A DNA stretch of 59,819 nucleotides from assembly GCA_030672305.1 (NCBI GenBank), contig DAOVGR010000043.1, positions 1 to 59,819 of the forward strand, written 5' to 3'. The notes below the pieces were generated by a model. It did no database searches. It worked only from the letters and a program-made list of their open reading frames with translations, and was not told the DNA's origin. Numbering within the stretch: position 1 is the first letter of the stretch; the number at the start of each line of letters is the position of its first letter. This document shows, in pieces, positions 42,948-52,712 of this stretch. Source of the stretch: Thermoplasmatales archaeon (GTDB lineage: Archaea; Thermoplasmatota; E2; DHVEG-1). Position numbers and translations under genes: made by a program.

Positions 42948-44505
42948 CTTTATCCCCCTTAGAATTATAACGTTCTCTAAGAACACGATGCAGTATCTTA
43001 CCAGTAGGAGTACGAGGCATCTCTTGATCTTTTATGAATATCACCTTTTTTGGTCGTTTGTATCCACTTATTTTGTTACGGCAAAAATCTAAAATCCTTT
43101 CCTCATCAACCTTAGTATTTTCTTTTGGTACAATTACTGCAATAACTTGTTCACCCCACTTTTCATGAGGCAAACCAATAACAGCAACATCAAAAACATC
43201 AGGATGGGTAACTATTATCTCCTGTACTTCAGTTGGGTACACATGCTCACCACCGGTAATTATCATATTATCTTTTCTATCAACTATGTAATAGAATCCA
43301 TCCTCATCACGCGTTGCCATATCACCTGCAGAAAACCATTCACCAATAAAGGAGCTCTTTGTTTTCTCAGGCATCTTATAGTACTCATCAAACATCATAG
43401 GTCCTCGTGAATATAATTCACCTATCTCCTTAATACCGACTTCATTTCCATTTTCATCTAATAATTTAACGCAATCTGTTCCTATCGCTTCATATCCAAT
43501 AGAACCAAGTTTTCGCATTTGGTCTTCAGGCTTTAAAAGTGTTACTAAACCAGCCTCAGTAGAGCCATAGGCTTCATAGAGCTTAACACTTGGAAAAAAC
43601 TTCATAATCTCCTTTTTCATAGTTTTTGTAACAGGAGCTGAAGAACAAAGCAATTTCCGAATTGATTTTACATCACGCTTTTTTGCATTATCTGATGCAT
43701 TTAATAATAGATTATAATGAGTTGGAATAAGCGATATATATGTTATTTTCTCCTTTTCAATAATTTCTAATATTTCTTCAGCTCTAAAATGACGTGCGGG
43801 ATGAATATATGCAGTTCCTCCCAGATATAAAAATAGAAATGTATAGAATGTTGAATTAACATGATACAATGGCATAACATTAAGACATACATCATGCTCG
43901 TTAAATCCAAAATCAATTGAGTTGATTAAAAAGAAAGCAATATAGGATTCATGAGATCGTACTACACCCTTTGGTATACCGGTTGTACCAGATGTATATA
44001 GAATCATCCAGGTATCCTTACAATCTATATCAATATCAGGCTCATTATCTGAAGAATTCTTAATAAATTCTTCATATTCTATATAGCTTTTTGTTTTTTT
44101 TCCGACAACAATATATCTATTGGATGCTACATTTATTAATTCGTTTTTTATAGAATCAACAATAGGAACAAACTCATCGTGTACAATAAATGCTTTTGCA
44201 TCTGAGTTCTCCATAATATTTACGATTTCTTTTCCAACAAAACGAAAATGTACAGGTACGATGATAAGACCAGTTTTTGCCGCAGCAAGATACGCTTCGA
44301 CAATTTCTAGACTGTTTTCTAATAGTACTGCAAATTTATCTCCTTTTGTAAGCCCAAGAGAAAGAAGACTGTGAGATAATTTATTTACTCTCTTATTTAA
44401 CTCAGGATATGAAAGACTTCTGTCTTTGTCCTTTAGGGCAATTGTTTTTGGGAATTTCTTCGCATTCATTTTTACCATTTGACCAAGGTTCAACCAGCAG
44501 GTCAT
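42934..44505 (-). CDS. AMP-forming acyl/aryl-CoA synthetase
   Basis: About 523 residues of the ANL family. LYTSGTTGIPKGVVRSH is the ATP-binding loop, YEAYGSTEAGLV motif A5, GEWFSAGDMATRDEDGFYYI and VDRKDNMIITGGEHVYPTEV the hinge and A8, and PRTPTGKILHRVL holds the catalytic Lys (A10). It activates a carboxylic acid to its CoA thioester. The substrate cannot be read from the sequence; it is the only acid-CoA ligase in the window, so it may supply benzoyl-CoA or a 2-hydroxyacyl-CoA. The ATG at 44505 is preferred because GGAGG lies seven bases before it. Confidence 0.9.
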   Translation of the reverse strand: MTCWLNLGQMVKMNAKKFPKTIALKDKDRSLSYPELNKRVNKLSHSLLSLGLTKGDKFAVLLENSLEIVEAYLAAAKTGLIIVPVHFRFVGKEIVNIMENSDAKAFIVHDEFVPIVDSIKNELINVASNRYIVVGKKTKSYIEYEEFIKNSSDNEPDIDIDCKDTWMILYTSGTTGIPKGVVRSHESYIAFFLINSIDFGFNEHDVCLNVMPLYHVNSTFYTFLFLYLGGTAYIHPARHFRAEEILEIIEKEKITYISLIPTHYNLLLNASDNAKKRDVKSIRKLLCSSAPVTKTMKKEIMKFFPSVKLYEAYGSTEAGLVTLLKPEDQMRKLGSIGYEAIGTDCVKLLDENGNEVGIKEIGELYSRGPMMFDEYYKMPEKTKSSFIGEWFSAGDMATRDEDGFYYIVDRKDNMIITGGEHVYPTEVQEIIVTHPDVFDVAVIGLPHEKWGEQVIAVIVPKENTKVDEERILDFCRNKISGYKRPKKVIFIKDQEMPRTPTGKILHRVLRERYNSKGDKDGKI

Positions 44506-44536
44506 TGTAATTTCCTCCATTTCAATTCAAATAATA

Positions 44537-45733
44537 TCATTTATTTCCTTCAAGCTGTTCGATAAAAGCATCGATATTTGTCTTAAATTGCTCATCAGAA
44601 AGGCATCTTAAATCATTTAAATCTCCATTTACAACTAAGCTTGGTATTTCAGTTTCATCTTCAAGTCTTTGTGGCATAGCATAGCGACTATTAGTATTGT
44701 TTGAACAGGTTTTTGAATCGTGATATATTATTCCATCAACTTTAAAGAAATCAATCATTTTCTTCAAATAATTCTCTTTAGCTTCATCTGCTCGAGCAAT
44801 AAACAATTTTGTGTATGCTTTTGCCATGCTTATAAATGGATCATTTGCATCAAAATCTGTAAAAATCCAACTGTTACAATAAGTTGATGCAACAACACAT
44901 GCTCTCTGAGTTGCAAATATCTCAGAATGCGCTCTTAGTCTTCCCCATATGGGCATACCATCCCAATATAGTCGGAATCGCTCATCTTCTACTGCTCCCT
45001 CACTTTTTTTAATTCTATCTTCTAATTCAGAAAGTAACAATGTGTAGTAATCTACAGCCTGTTGTGTACCTCTCAAAACTACTGCAGGACCCATCTGAAT
45101 ACTTCCATCAAAAAACGTTAATGGAGATGGTGTAGCAGATGCTGTATCCAACACTTTTTTCCAGAGATTAGAACATTGACGAGAAAGAGATAGCACTTTT
45201 TTTAATTCCATTTTATTAAAGGTGTTTCCAGATATTTTTTCCAAGGGTTCAATTAAGCTTTCAATTTGTTGAGCAATTGATTTAACATGAGTCTCTGTGA
45301 TATCGTTTATGTTCCTATATGTATAAACACCTAGAAGAGGAACATTGAATTCTTTAGCGTAAAATGCAAACCAATCCTGAACATCTCTACATTGATTGGT
45401 ATTAAAAACTAAAACATCAGGTTTAGGAATACTCTTTATACCCTCATATGCTTTTGAAAGTGGTGTTACTTTCCTTAGGTATGCGCCAATATCAGACGTC
45501 AGATAAGAACAAACCTCAGGAGAATAACCAACAGCATTTGCATATGGAATCAAGTCTGTTGCTATTCTACTAGCGCCAAGCATAGCACTATGATTTTCAG
45601 GAAAATAAACATGGAAACCAAGGCTCCTTAAGATTTCAGCAGGACCAACGCTCGAGCACCAAGCCACCTTTTCGCTATCTGTTTTTGTAGCAGAATCTAG
45701 TTTATAATAATAATCAGCCATTATCTGTTTCAT
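44537..45733 (-). CDS. HgdB-like 2-hydroxyacyl-CoA dehydratase/reductase-family protein
   Basis: At least 398 residues. EKVAWCSSVGPAEILRSLGF, VYFPENHSAMLGASRIATD, GYSPEVCSYLTSDIGAYLRK and YHDSKTCSNNTNSRYAM give the Cys for a [4Fe-4S] or double-cubane cluster. It belongs to the BcrB/HgdB/FldB superfamily but is clearly separate from BzdN/O here. Only one such gene is present, so it may form a homodimer like double-cubane proteins. The frame continues upstream as EEKQSRKRFEATKE to GTT at about 45778 behind GGGGGAG, so the true start is probably there. A matching ATPase activator lies at 50524, beyond three radical SAM genes. Confidence 0.85.
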   Translation of the reverse strand: MKQIMADYYYKLDSATKTDSEKVAWCSSVGPAEILRSLGFHVYFPENHSAMLGASRIATDLIPYANAVGYSPEVCSYLTSDIGAYLRKVTPLSKAYEGIKSIPKPDVLVFNTNQCRDVQDWFAFYAKEFNVPLLGVYTYRNINDITETHVKSIAQQIESLIEPLEKISGNTFNKMELKKVLSLSRQCSNLWKKVLDTASATPSPLTFFDGSIQMGPAVVLRGTQQAVDYYTLLLSELEDRIKKSEGAVEDERFRLYWDGMPIWGRLRAHSEIFATQRACVVASTYCNSWIFTDFDANDPFISMAKAYTKLFIARADEAKENYLKKMIDFFKVDGIIYHDSKTCSNNTNSRYAMPQRLEDETEIPSLVVNGDLNDLRCLSDEQFKTNIDAFIEQLEGNK

Positions 45734-45879
45734 CTCTTTGGTAGCTTCGAATCTTTTACGAGATTGCTTTTCCTCAACGATTTTATCTCCCCCGATATTA
45801 TAAGAACATAAACAGGTAACAAACCCAAATAAAGATTGAACTTATTATTTTTTTGTGTTTTTTCTAGCTTGGTACATTA

Positions 45880-47319
45880 CTAGATATTTTTGCTTTTAAT
45901 TATTTCTTTACCTGCTTCACTTACTTTGTTAAACGAAATAAGAAATTTTAAACCATTAATAAGCAAACTATAGTCCTTATGCTGAAGAGTCTTAAAGATT
46001 TGTTCGAAAATATAATTGGGTCTAAAGTAAAAGGATTTAAATGCATTAGTTGTGTGTTCTATTAGCTCGTCTTCAGTAAAGTTGCTTAGTTTATGACCTG
46101 AGTCTGCAAGTACTTCATATTGATTGGATTGTATTTTTTTATTTTTTACTGCTTCATTCCATAATGATGAACCCATTCTATAAATTAAAGGTACAAAATT
46201 CACACGATCAAGTGGTAGAGAACAAGCAAACTTTATGGTATTCTCTATGTGTTTTTTTGTCTCCAAGGGAGCACCAAATATAAAAGATGCACCAATAAAA
46301 AAATCCATTTCTTTTGCTAATGCAGTAGTCTTTTTAATTTGCTGAAGTGTTATATTCTTGTTATAAAAATCAAGAACATCTTGATTTCCAGATTCAAGAC
46401 CATAAAAAATGTATTTTACACCTGCTTTCTTCATTTTTAAATATAGTTCTCTATCAGCTGTATCAACTCGTGCTCCTTGGATAAGTAACTCAATATCAAT
46501 ATTTAATTTTAAAAGCATATCAAATATTTTATGGACTCTTTTCTTATCTGCTAAAAAGTTATCATCTACTACTACGACTGATTTATATTTTCCACTTATT
46601 TTCAGAATTTCATTTACCACATTTTCTGCAGATCTTTTCCGAAAACTCCAGTTTTTTATAAAATTACCATATCTACTGCAAAAACGACAGTGAAATGGAC
46701 AGCCTTTACTAGAAATCAAATTAGTTACTTTTTTCTTAAATGCATATCCAAAAGAAAAATTACTGTAATCATATTTTTCAACAAGATGTCGTGCTGGAAA
46801 TGGTAAATCATCTAAATTTTTGATTACCCTTAGTGACTTTCCTGGAATAATTGATTCATTTTTTTTATAATATATACCATGAATATCTGCTAGGTTTTTC
46901 TTTCCTTGTAAATATTTTGCTAAATCAAGAATTACATGTTCTCCCTCACCTATAACACTGATATTAGCATAAGGTATATCATGTAAGGACTGTTTTTGAA
47001 CAAAAGTACAATGTGGCCCACCAATAATTAATGGAACATCAGAATCTATTTCTTTTATCAATCTGGAAATACCTGCTGCAGGTTTGTAATCATCGGTGTA
47101 CACCGTCATTCCAACAGCATCACATGACATCAAAGAATTTTTTAGTTTTTCTTTTGAAAAGTTCTCTATATAATAATCAAGTAATTCTACTTCGTGACCA
47201 TATTGTTCTAAAGCAGCTCCTATGTATAATAAGCCTAGTGGCGGAAGATTTAAAGCAGTATTTTTTTGGGATATATTTTTCTCTACTTGGGATCCCGGTC
47301 TGAGAAGAAGAAATTTCAT
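45880..47319 (-). CDS. B12-binding radical SAM protein, paralogue 1
   Basis: About 479 residues. An N-terminal cobalamin-binding domain (LPPLGLLYIGAALEQYGHEV, LIIGGPHCTFVQKQSLHDIP, ISVIGEGEHVILDL) is followed by the radical SAM domain with SKGCPFHCRFCSRYGNFI (CxxxCxxC) near residue 205, GLESGNQDVLDFYNKN, and GAPLETKKHIENTIKFACS. The C-terminal part of about 110 residues is helical. Enzymes of this class methylate, rearrange or form C-C bonds on unreactive carbons. ATG 47319 has GGGGAG eight bases before it. It is the first of three tandem paralogues between the HgdB-like gene and its candidate activator. Confidence 0.9.
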   Translation of the reverse strand: MKFLLLRPGSQVEKNISQKNTALNLPPLGLLYIGAALEQYGHEVELLDYYIENFSKEKLKNSLMSCDAVGMTVYTDDYKPAAGISRLIKEIDSDVPLIIGGPHCTFVQKQSLHDIPYANISVIGEGEHVILDLAKYLQGKKNLADIHGIYYKKNESIIPGKSLRVIKNLDDLPFPARHLVEKYDYSNFSFGYAFKKKVTNLISSKGCPFHCRFCSRYGNFIKNWSFRKRSAENVVNEILKISGKYKSVVVVDDNFLADKKRVHKIFDMLLKLNIDIELLIQGARVDTADRELYLKMKKAGVKYIFYGLESGNQDVLDFYNKNITLQQIKKTTALAKEMDFFIGASFIFGAPLETKKHIENTIKFACSLPLDRVNFVPLIYRMGSSLWNEAVKNKKIQSNQYEVLADSGHKLSNFTEDELIEHTTNAFKSFYFRPNYIFEQIFKTLQHKDYSLLINGLKFLISFNKVSEAGKEIIKSKNI

Positions 47320-47391
47320 AAACAATACTCCCCGAACTAAATATTATCATAGAAATATATGATATATAACTTTTTATTGAAAATAACTTGA

Positions 47392-48840
47392 TTATTGTTT
47401 TACAGGAGGATTAATTTTTTTGAAGATTCCCATTTCCTTTTTCATTGAAAAAAGTAGCTTCAATCCAGAATAAAGTAAGGTATAGTCATTTCGCAATAAA
47501 TTTCTATAAACTTGACTAATCATATATGTTGGTCTATAGTAAAAACGTTGAAATGCATCAAGAGTAAAGTCCATTAGTTCTTTTTTTGTAAAATCCCCTA
47601 GGCCATGCTCAGAATCAGCAAAGTAAAAAATTTCATCAGTATCTTTTGGTATTTTGTTATCTTTCACAGCTTCATCCCACAATTGAGAACCCTTTATGTA
47701 TCTTAATGGCCCAAAACCAGCGAAATCAAGGGGTAAAGAACAAGCAAATTTTATAGTGTTTTCAATATGCTCTTTTGTTTCCATAGGAGCACCTAAAATA
47801 AAACTACCCATTGTTATGAAATTCATTTTCCTACTTAATTTTACTGCATTTCTAATTTGAGATAAAGTTGTTCTCTTGTTATAAAAATCAAGAACATCCT
47901 GATTTCCGGATTCAATTCCAAAGAAAATGATTTTAACACCTGCTTTTTTCATTTTCTTATAAAGTTCCGTACTGGCAGCATCAACTCTTGTACCATAAAT
48001 CCATAAATCAATTTCTTTTCCCATTTTTATAAGTCCATCAAAAATTCTATGAGCCCTTTTATTATCTGCTAAAAAACTATCATCAACAATATTTATTGTT
48101 CCATATTTTTCATCAATTTCTTCAAATTCTCTTAAAATATTTTCTGCTGATCTTTGTCTAAAAGTCCATTCATTTATAAAATTATTATATTTTGCACAAA
48201 ATCTGCATTTAAAAGGGCATCCTCTACTTGTAATTGTCGAACTAACAATCTTTTTTAGTTGAAAACCAAATGGAAAATCACCATAGTCATATTTTTCAAC
48301 AAGATGTCGTGCAGGAAATGGCAAATCGTCTAGATTTTCAATCATCTTTAGAGGTTTACCTGATATAATTGATCCATTATTTCTATAGTAGATTCCATGT
48401 ATATCTTCTAGAGTTTTTTCTCCTTGAAAATGTTTAATCAAATCAAGAATAACGTGTTCGCCCTCACCTATCACACTAATATCTGCTAAGGGAATATCCT
48501 GAAGAGATTGTTTTTGAACGAAAGTACAATGTGGTCCACCTATAATTTGTGGAATATCAGAATCTATTTCTTTTATCATCCCTGAAACTTCATTGTAGGG
48601 ATTAAAATTAATATCACTACATATTGTCATTCCTACGGCATCTGTTGACATAAGTTCTTTTTTAAGTCTTTCTTTTGTTATATCTTCCATACAAAAATCT
48701 AGAATTTCAACATTGTGACCTTCTTGTTCCAATACAGCTCCAAGATATAACAAACCTAATGGTGGTAAGGTTGAAGGATCAAGCAATAGATTTTTTGTAT
48801 TATTCTCGTAAACACCAGGTTTTAGAAGAAGGATTTTCAT
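47392..48840 (-). CDS. B12-binding radical SAM protein, paralogue 2
   Basis: 482 residues, closely similar in design to its neighbours. The cobalamin domain has LPPLGLLYLGAVLEQEGHNV and QIIGGPHCTFVQKQSLQDIP. Radical SAM Cys are in TSRGCPFKCRFCAKYNNFI. IFFGIESGNQDVLDFYNKR and GAPMETKEHIENTIKFACSL follow. Differences from paralogue 1 are spread along the sequence, including GTRVDAASTELYK and DFAGFGPLRYIKGS near the substrate side, so the duplication is not recent. All catalytic Cys are kept, hence it is probably active. Confidence 0.9.
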   Translation of the reverse strand: MKILLLKPGVYENNTKNLLLDPSTLPPLGLLYLGAVLEQEGHNVEILDFCMEDITKERLKKELMSTDAVGMTICSDINFNPYNEVSGMIKEIDSDIPQIIGGPHCTFVQKQSLQDIPLADISVIGEGEHVILDLIKHFQGEKTLEDIHGIYYRNNGSIISGKPLKMIENLDDLPFPARHLVEKYDYGDFPFGFQLKKIVSSTITSRGCPFKCRFCAKYNNFINEWTFRQRSAENILREFEEIDEKYGTINIVDDSFLADNKRAHRIFDGLIKMGKEIDLWIYGTRVDAASTELYKKMKKAGVKIIFFGIESGNQDVLDFYNKRTTLSQIRNAVKLSRKMNFITMGSFILGAPMETKEHIENTIKFACSLPLDFAGFGPLRYIKGSQLWDEAVKDNKIPKDTDEIFYFADSEHGLGDFTKKELMDFTLDAFQRFYYRPTYMISQVYRNLLRNDYTLLYSGLKLLFSMKKEMGIFKKINPPVKQ

Positions 48841-48921
48841 CTACACCAGTAACTCCCTTAAAAATAAGATAAGGATTAGTTATTTAAATGTTATATATAA
48901 ACAATTTTGTTTTGTTCAGAA

Positions 48922-50340
48922 TTAAACATTTTGGGGGGAGTTTTTTCCCCATTTATTGATTATGGTCAAATATTTCAAACCGTTTATTAGTAATCTAATA
49001 TCATTTCTCAATAATGATCTATATATTTGTTTAAGAATATAGCTTGGTCTAAAATAAAATGCTTTGTAAGCATTTATCGTGTATTCTATCAATTCACTTT
49101 TTGTAAAATTTCCTAGATTATTACTTTTTTCAGCAATTATTGCATATTCACTAGGTGATATTTTTTTATTTTTTACTGCTTCTATCCATAATGAAGAGCC
49201 AGTTAGATATGTTAAAACTCCAAAATTCGCAAGATCTATCGGTAATGAGCAAGCAAATTTGATAGTGTTCTCTATTTGTTTTTTTGTTTCAATAGGGGCA
49301 CCTATAATAAATGAGGTATAAACAAAAAAATTCATCTCTCTTGCCAGTTTTATTGCTTTTTGTATTTGGTTTAGGGTGATATTCTTGTTATAAAAATCAA
49401 GAACATCCTGATTTCCAGACTCAAGACCATATAAAATGGTTTTTACACCTGCTTTCTTCATTTTCTTGTATAGCTTTTTATCTGCTGTGTCAACTCGTGC
49501 TCCCTCAATAAAGAACTCCATATCGATATTAGATTCTAAAATCATATCAAATATTTGATATGCTCGTTTCTTATCTGCTAAAAAGTTATCATCTACAATA
49601 ACTACAGAATTATATTTTTTATTTATTTCAATCAATTCGTTGACTACATTTTCTGCAGATCTCATCCTAAACTTCCAATCCTCAATTACATTACTATATT
49701 TGGAACAAAAACCACAGGAAAAAGGGCATCCTCTACTGGAAATAAGAGCTGTAACATTGTTCATTATCTTATAATGCCAGGGTGAGATCCCATATTCATG
49801 TTTTTCAACTAGATGTCTTGCCGGAAACGGTAATGTGTCTAAATCTTTAATGATCTTAGGACGTTTTCCTGATTTAATCGATTTTTTCGTTCGATAATAT
49901 ATACCATGAATATCTGATAATTTCTTTGTTCCATTTAGATGATTAACAATTTCTAAGATTACCTGTTCCCCTTCACCAATTACACTAATATCTGCTTCAG
50001 GTATTTTTACTAAAGAATCTTTTGGAAGAAAAGAACAATATGAACCGCCAATTATTATAGGAATTCTGGGATTTAATTTCCTAATAATTTTTGAGATATC
50101 AGCCACCAATTGAAAATTATCAATAAATGTTATACCAACAGCATCAGACGATTTTAAGGAGATTTTTAATTGTTCTCTTGTGATGTTCTCTACTAAGTAA
50201 TCAAGAATTTCAACCTTATGGCCTTCTTGCTCTAAAACTGCTCCTAAATATAATAATCCTAATGGAGGGTGGGTCATAGGAAAGGAAATAATAGGTTTAC
50301 CTTCAAATCTAGCTGCTGGTCGGATTAGAAGAAATTTCAT
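48922..50340 (-). CDS. B12-binding radical SAM protein, paralogue 3
   Basis: 472 residues, third member of the tandem set. HPPLGLLYLGAVLEQEGHKV and IIIGGSYCSFLPKDSLVKIP belong to the cobalamin domain, SSRGCPFSCGFCSKYSNVI to the radical SAM cluster, then LYGLESGNQDVLDFYNKN and GAPIETKKQIENTIKFACS. In the cobalamin domain the GGPHC of the others is GGSYC, a difference near the cofactor that may reflect a distinct substrate. A GGGAGGT site precedes the ATG. The promoter probably lies in the 180-base gap shared with the divergent activator gene. Confidence 0.9.
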   Translation of the reverse strand: MKFLLIRPAARFEGKPIISFPMTHPPLGLLYLGAVLEQEGHKVEILDYLVENITREQLKISLKSSDAVGITFIDNFQLVADISKIIRKLNPRIPIIIGGSYCSFLPKDSLVKIPEADISVIGEGEQVILEIVNHLNGTKKLSDIHGIYYRTKKSIKSGKRPKIIKDLDTLPFPARHLVEKHEYGISPWHYKIMNNVTALISSRGCPFSCGFCSKYSNVIEDWKFRMRSAENVVNELIEINKKYNSVVIVDDNFLADKKRAYQIFDMILESNIDMEFFIEGARVDTADKKLYKKMKKAGVKTILYGLESGNQDVLDFYNKNITLNQIQKAIKLAREMNFFVYTSFIIGAPIETKKQIENTIKFACSLPIDLANFGVLTYLTGSSLWIEAVKNKKISPSEYAIIAEKSNNLGNFTKSELIEYTINAYKAFYFRPSYILKQIYRSLLRNDIRLLINGLKYLTIINKWGKNSPQNV

Positions 50341-50523
50341 CTACAACATGACCTCCCGTTTTCAAATCTAATTTAAGGTTTAAATAATTACCTCACAAGA
50401 AAAAACCTTTATTTAATTACTAAGGGAGTTTTTTTATCGATATTTGTATCATAAAATGCCAACTATGAAATACATCTAAGTATATCCATTTTTTAAGTTA
50501 CCTTTTCAAACATAGTGAAAAAT

Positions 50524-51306
50524 ATGTCAGATAGAGGATATTTCGCAGGTATTGATGTTGGTACATCCTATATCAAAGTAGTAATTATTGATGAAAAAAA
50601 CAAGATAACAGGATCATTTATTGATAGAACTAGTCCTGACCTTCAAAAATCAATAAAAAATGGCTATGGAAAAGCTGTTTCTTCTGCAAGTATTCCAAAT
50701 AATGCTGTCAAACATGTAACTGCAACTGGTTTTGGTAGAGAAAACGTGTCCTTTGCAAATAGTGTTGTTACTGAAATAAGTTCTCATGCTAAGGGAGCAC
50801 ATCACTATTTTCCAAAAAAAATCATCATTGTTGATATTGGTGGTCAGGATACAAAAATAATAAAAATTGATTCTAAAGGTAAGATTCAGGGATTTAAGAT
50901 GAATAGAAAATGTGCTGCTGGAACAGGTTCATTTCTAGAAGAAATTGCATACAAACTCAATATTCCGATGGATGAGATGAACACTCTTGCGGCAAAATCT
51001 GATAAAGAAACAGCACTAAGTAGCTTTTGTACAGTTTTTGCATCTACTGAAATAATTACTAGAATAAAAGAAGGAGAAAAAATTGAGGATATGGTTAAAG
51101 GTGCCTTTGAATCAATAGTAAGAAGAGTCATTGAAATGGACACATTAATAGGTACAGTAGTAATCACTGGAGGTGTGGTAACCTATAATGATGTGATTCT
51201 TAAAATACTTTCAAAGCAATTTAGAAAAGAAATTCTTACTCCGCCAAAACCACAGTTAAGTGGTGCTATTGGTGCAGCATTATTTGCAAAAGAAGAAAAA
51301 AATTGA
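50524..51306 (+). CDS. HgdC/BcrA-type ATPase activator of a dehydratase or reductase
   Basis: About 260 residues of the BadF/BcrA/HgdC ASKHA family. AGIDVGTSYIKVVIIDE is phosphate loop 1, IIVDIGGQDTKIIKID loop 2, NRKCAAGTGSFLEEIA and SFCTVFASTEII carry the Cys that in the homodimer bind one [4Fe-4S] cluster, and VVITGGVVTYNDVI is the adenosine motif. The size matches the homodimeric HgdC-like activators rather than BcrA/BcrD pairs. It is the natural partner for the HgdB-like protein at 44537-45733, since BzdP/BzdQ have their own partners. ATG 50524 is chosen; GTG 50515 is in frame. Confidence 0.9.
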   Translation: MSDRGYFAGIDVGTSYIKVVIIDEKNKITGSFIDRTSPDLQKSIKNGYGKAVSSASIPNNAVKHVTATGFGRENVSFANSVVTEISSHAKGAHHYFPKKIIIVDIGGQDTKIIKIDSKGKIQGFKMNRKCAAGTGSFLEEIAYKLNIPMDEMNTLAAKSDKETALSSFCTVFASTEIITRIKEGEKIEDMVKGAFESIVRRVIEMDTLIGTVVITGGVVTYNDVILKILSKQFRKEILTPPKPQLSGAIGAALFAKEEKN

Positions 51307-51396
51307 TATAAGATAAAAACATTTTTTCATTTTGGTAGTTTATCAGGTTATCTTTAAGTAATATTAGATTTAAAGATAATATTGGGTGATTGGAAG

Positions 51397-51630
51397 GTGA
51401 AAATAAAACTGTTTATACCATTAGTATTGGTAATGATACTGTTTGCCTCCACAATTGCAATAGCAGCAAAACCATCTGACCTACCAGCTCAAGCATATAA
51501 CAAAGGACAGAGTGAAGAATTCAAATGGTTACTTTATGAACATTTTGTTGAAATATATATTAAACTCTATGACAAAAACGGTAAAGAGCCCCAAGGCATA
51601 CTTCATATATTAGGTAGTATAGGTCGATAA
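51397..51630 (+). CDS. Small exported protein of unknown function
   Basis: About 77 residues. KIKLFIPLVLVMILFASTIA followed by IAAKPS is a clear signal peptide; the mature part, about 50 residues, has FKWLLYEHFVEIYIKLYD and a GILHILGSIGR ending. GTG 51397 follows GGTGATTGGAAG. No homology is recognised. It is separated from the activator by about 90 bases and may be an independent unit. Confidence 0.55.
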   Translation: MKIKLFIPLVLVMILFASTIAIAAKPSDLPAQAYNKGQSEEFKWLLYEHFVEIYIKLYDKNGKEPQGILHILGSIGR

Positions 51631-51765
51631 ATCATAAATGAAACTTAATAAGTAGAGCTTCTTGTAAACAAATACTTACATAAATTCTCTTTTTTTTCTT
51701 TTTTTATAAATTAAGTTTTTTCTAGGGAAAAATTAAAATCATATTTCTTGCTCTCAATATGTATC

Positions 51766-52707
51766 ATGCGGGACTATAATACATTGGATTACGATTATCC
51801 ACCATATAGACCACCTAATGAGGCAGGATCTGCTCTTATCCGAGCATCAAGAGGTTGCCCTTGGAATAGATGTCTTTTTTGCACTATGTATAAAAGCCTT
51901 AAATTCCAGCCTAAATCTGTTGAAGACGTCAAAAATGAAATAGATAAGGCAGCAAAAATTTATGGGAATGCAAAAACCATATTTATAGCAGATTCTGACA
52001 GTCTAGTTATGAAAAATATTGAGGATATAATCAAGCATATAAAACTACGTTTTCCAGATGCAGAACGTATAACATCTTATGCCAGAGCAAAGACCTTGAC
52101 GAAATTAGGTTCTGAACGTCTGAAAAAAATAAAAAAAGCAGGTCTTACAAGAGTTCATGTGGGTTTAGAATCAGGGGATAAAAAAACATTAGAATTTTTG
52201 CAGAAAGGTGCGACACCTGAAGAAATGATTAATGGGGGGAAAGCAACAAAAGATGCAGGTCTTGATCTTTCATTTTACATTCTTATTGGTGCAGGAGGAA
52301 AAAAAAGACTGAAAGAACATGCAATAGAATCAGCAAAGGTTTGTAATAAAGCAAATCCAGACTTCATTCGTCTTAGAACACTTGTTGTACAGCATGGTTC
52401 TCTTCTTGAAGAAAAAATGAAATCTGGCCAATACAAACCTACAACACCTATTGAAAAGTTACAAGAAGTTAAGATTTTCTTAGAATATCTTGAGGTTGAG
52501 AAATGCGAATTGGCATCAGATCATCTCACAAATTACATATGGGTAGGTAATAACATTGTTTATAGAGGTGTTTATGGAATATTGCCAGATGATAAAAAAG
52601 AAATGCTAGAGATAATAAATAAAACCTTAGAGTTTCTAGCAATTACTGATGATGAAATATTGGATGCAACTATTTTATATGAAAGAGGTATGATACATTC
52701 TCTTTGA
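51766..52707 (+). CDS. Radical SAM protein (Elp3/MiaB-like fold, unknown substrate)
   Basis: About 313 residues. RASRGCPWNRCLFCTMYKSL has the cluster motif in CxxxxCxxC form, one residue longer than the usual CxxxCxxC. IFIADSDSLVM, VHVGLESGDKKTLEFLQKG and FYILIGAGGKK follow the radical SAM barrel order. No cobalamin or TRAM domain. ATG 51766 is preferred to TTG 51748 by fit to family-like MRDYNTLDYDYPPYRPPNEA. Such stand-alone proteins are widespread in anaerobes without known function. The gene converges with a MoaD-like gene. Confidence 0.82.
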   Translation: MRDYNTLDYDYPPYRPPNEAGSALIRASRGCPWNRCLFCTMYKSLKFQPKSVEDVKNEIDKAAKIYGNAKTIFIADSDSLVMKNIEDIIKHIKLRFPDAERITSYARAKTLTKLGSERLKKIKKAGLTRVHVGLESGDKKTLEFLQKGATPEEMINGGKATKDAGLDLSFYILIGAGGKKRLKEHAIESAKVCNKANPDFIRLRTLVVQHGSLLEEKMKSGQYKPTTPIEKLQEVKIFLEYLEVEKCELASDHLTNYIWVGNNIVYRGVYGILPDDKKEMLEIINKTLEFLAITDDEILDATILYERGMIHSL

Positions 52708-52712
52708 ATTAT

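Noticed and set aside
44537-45733. Second benzoyl-CoA reductase subunit
   Set aside because: The Cys segments resemble HgdB/double-cubane proteins; it lacks the BcrB/BzdO hallmarks and a second subunit.
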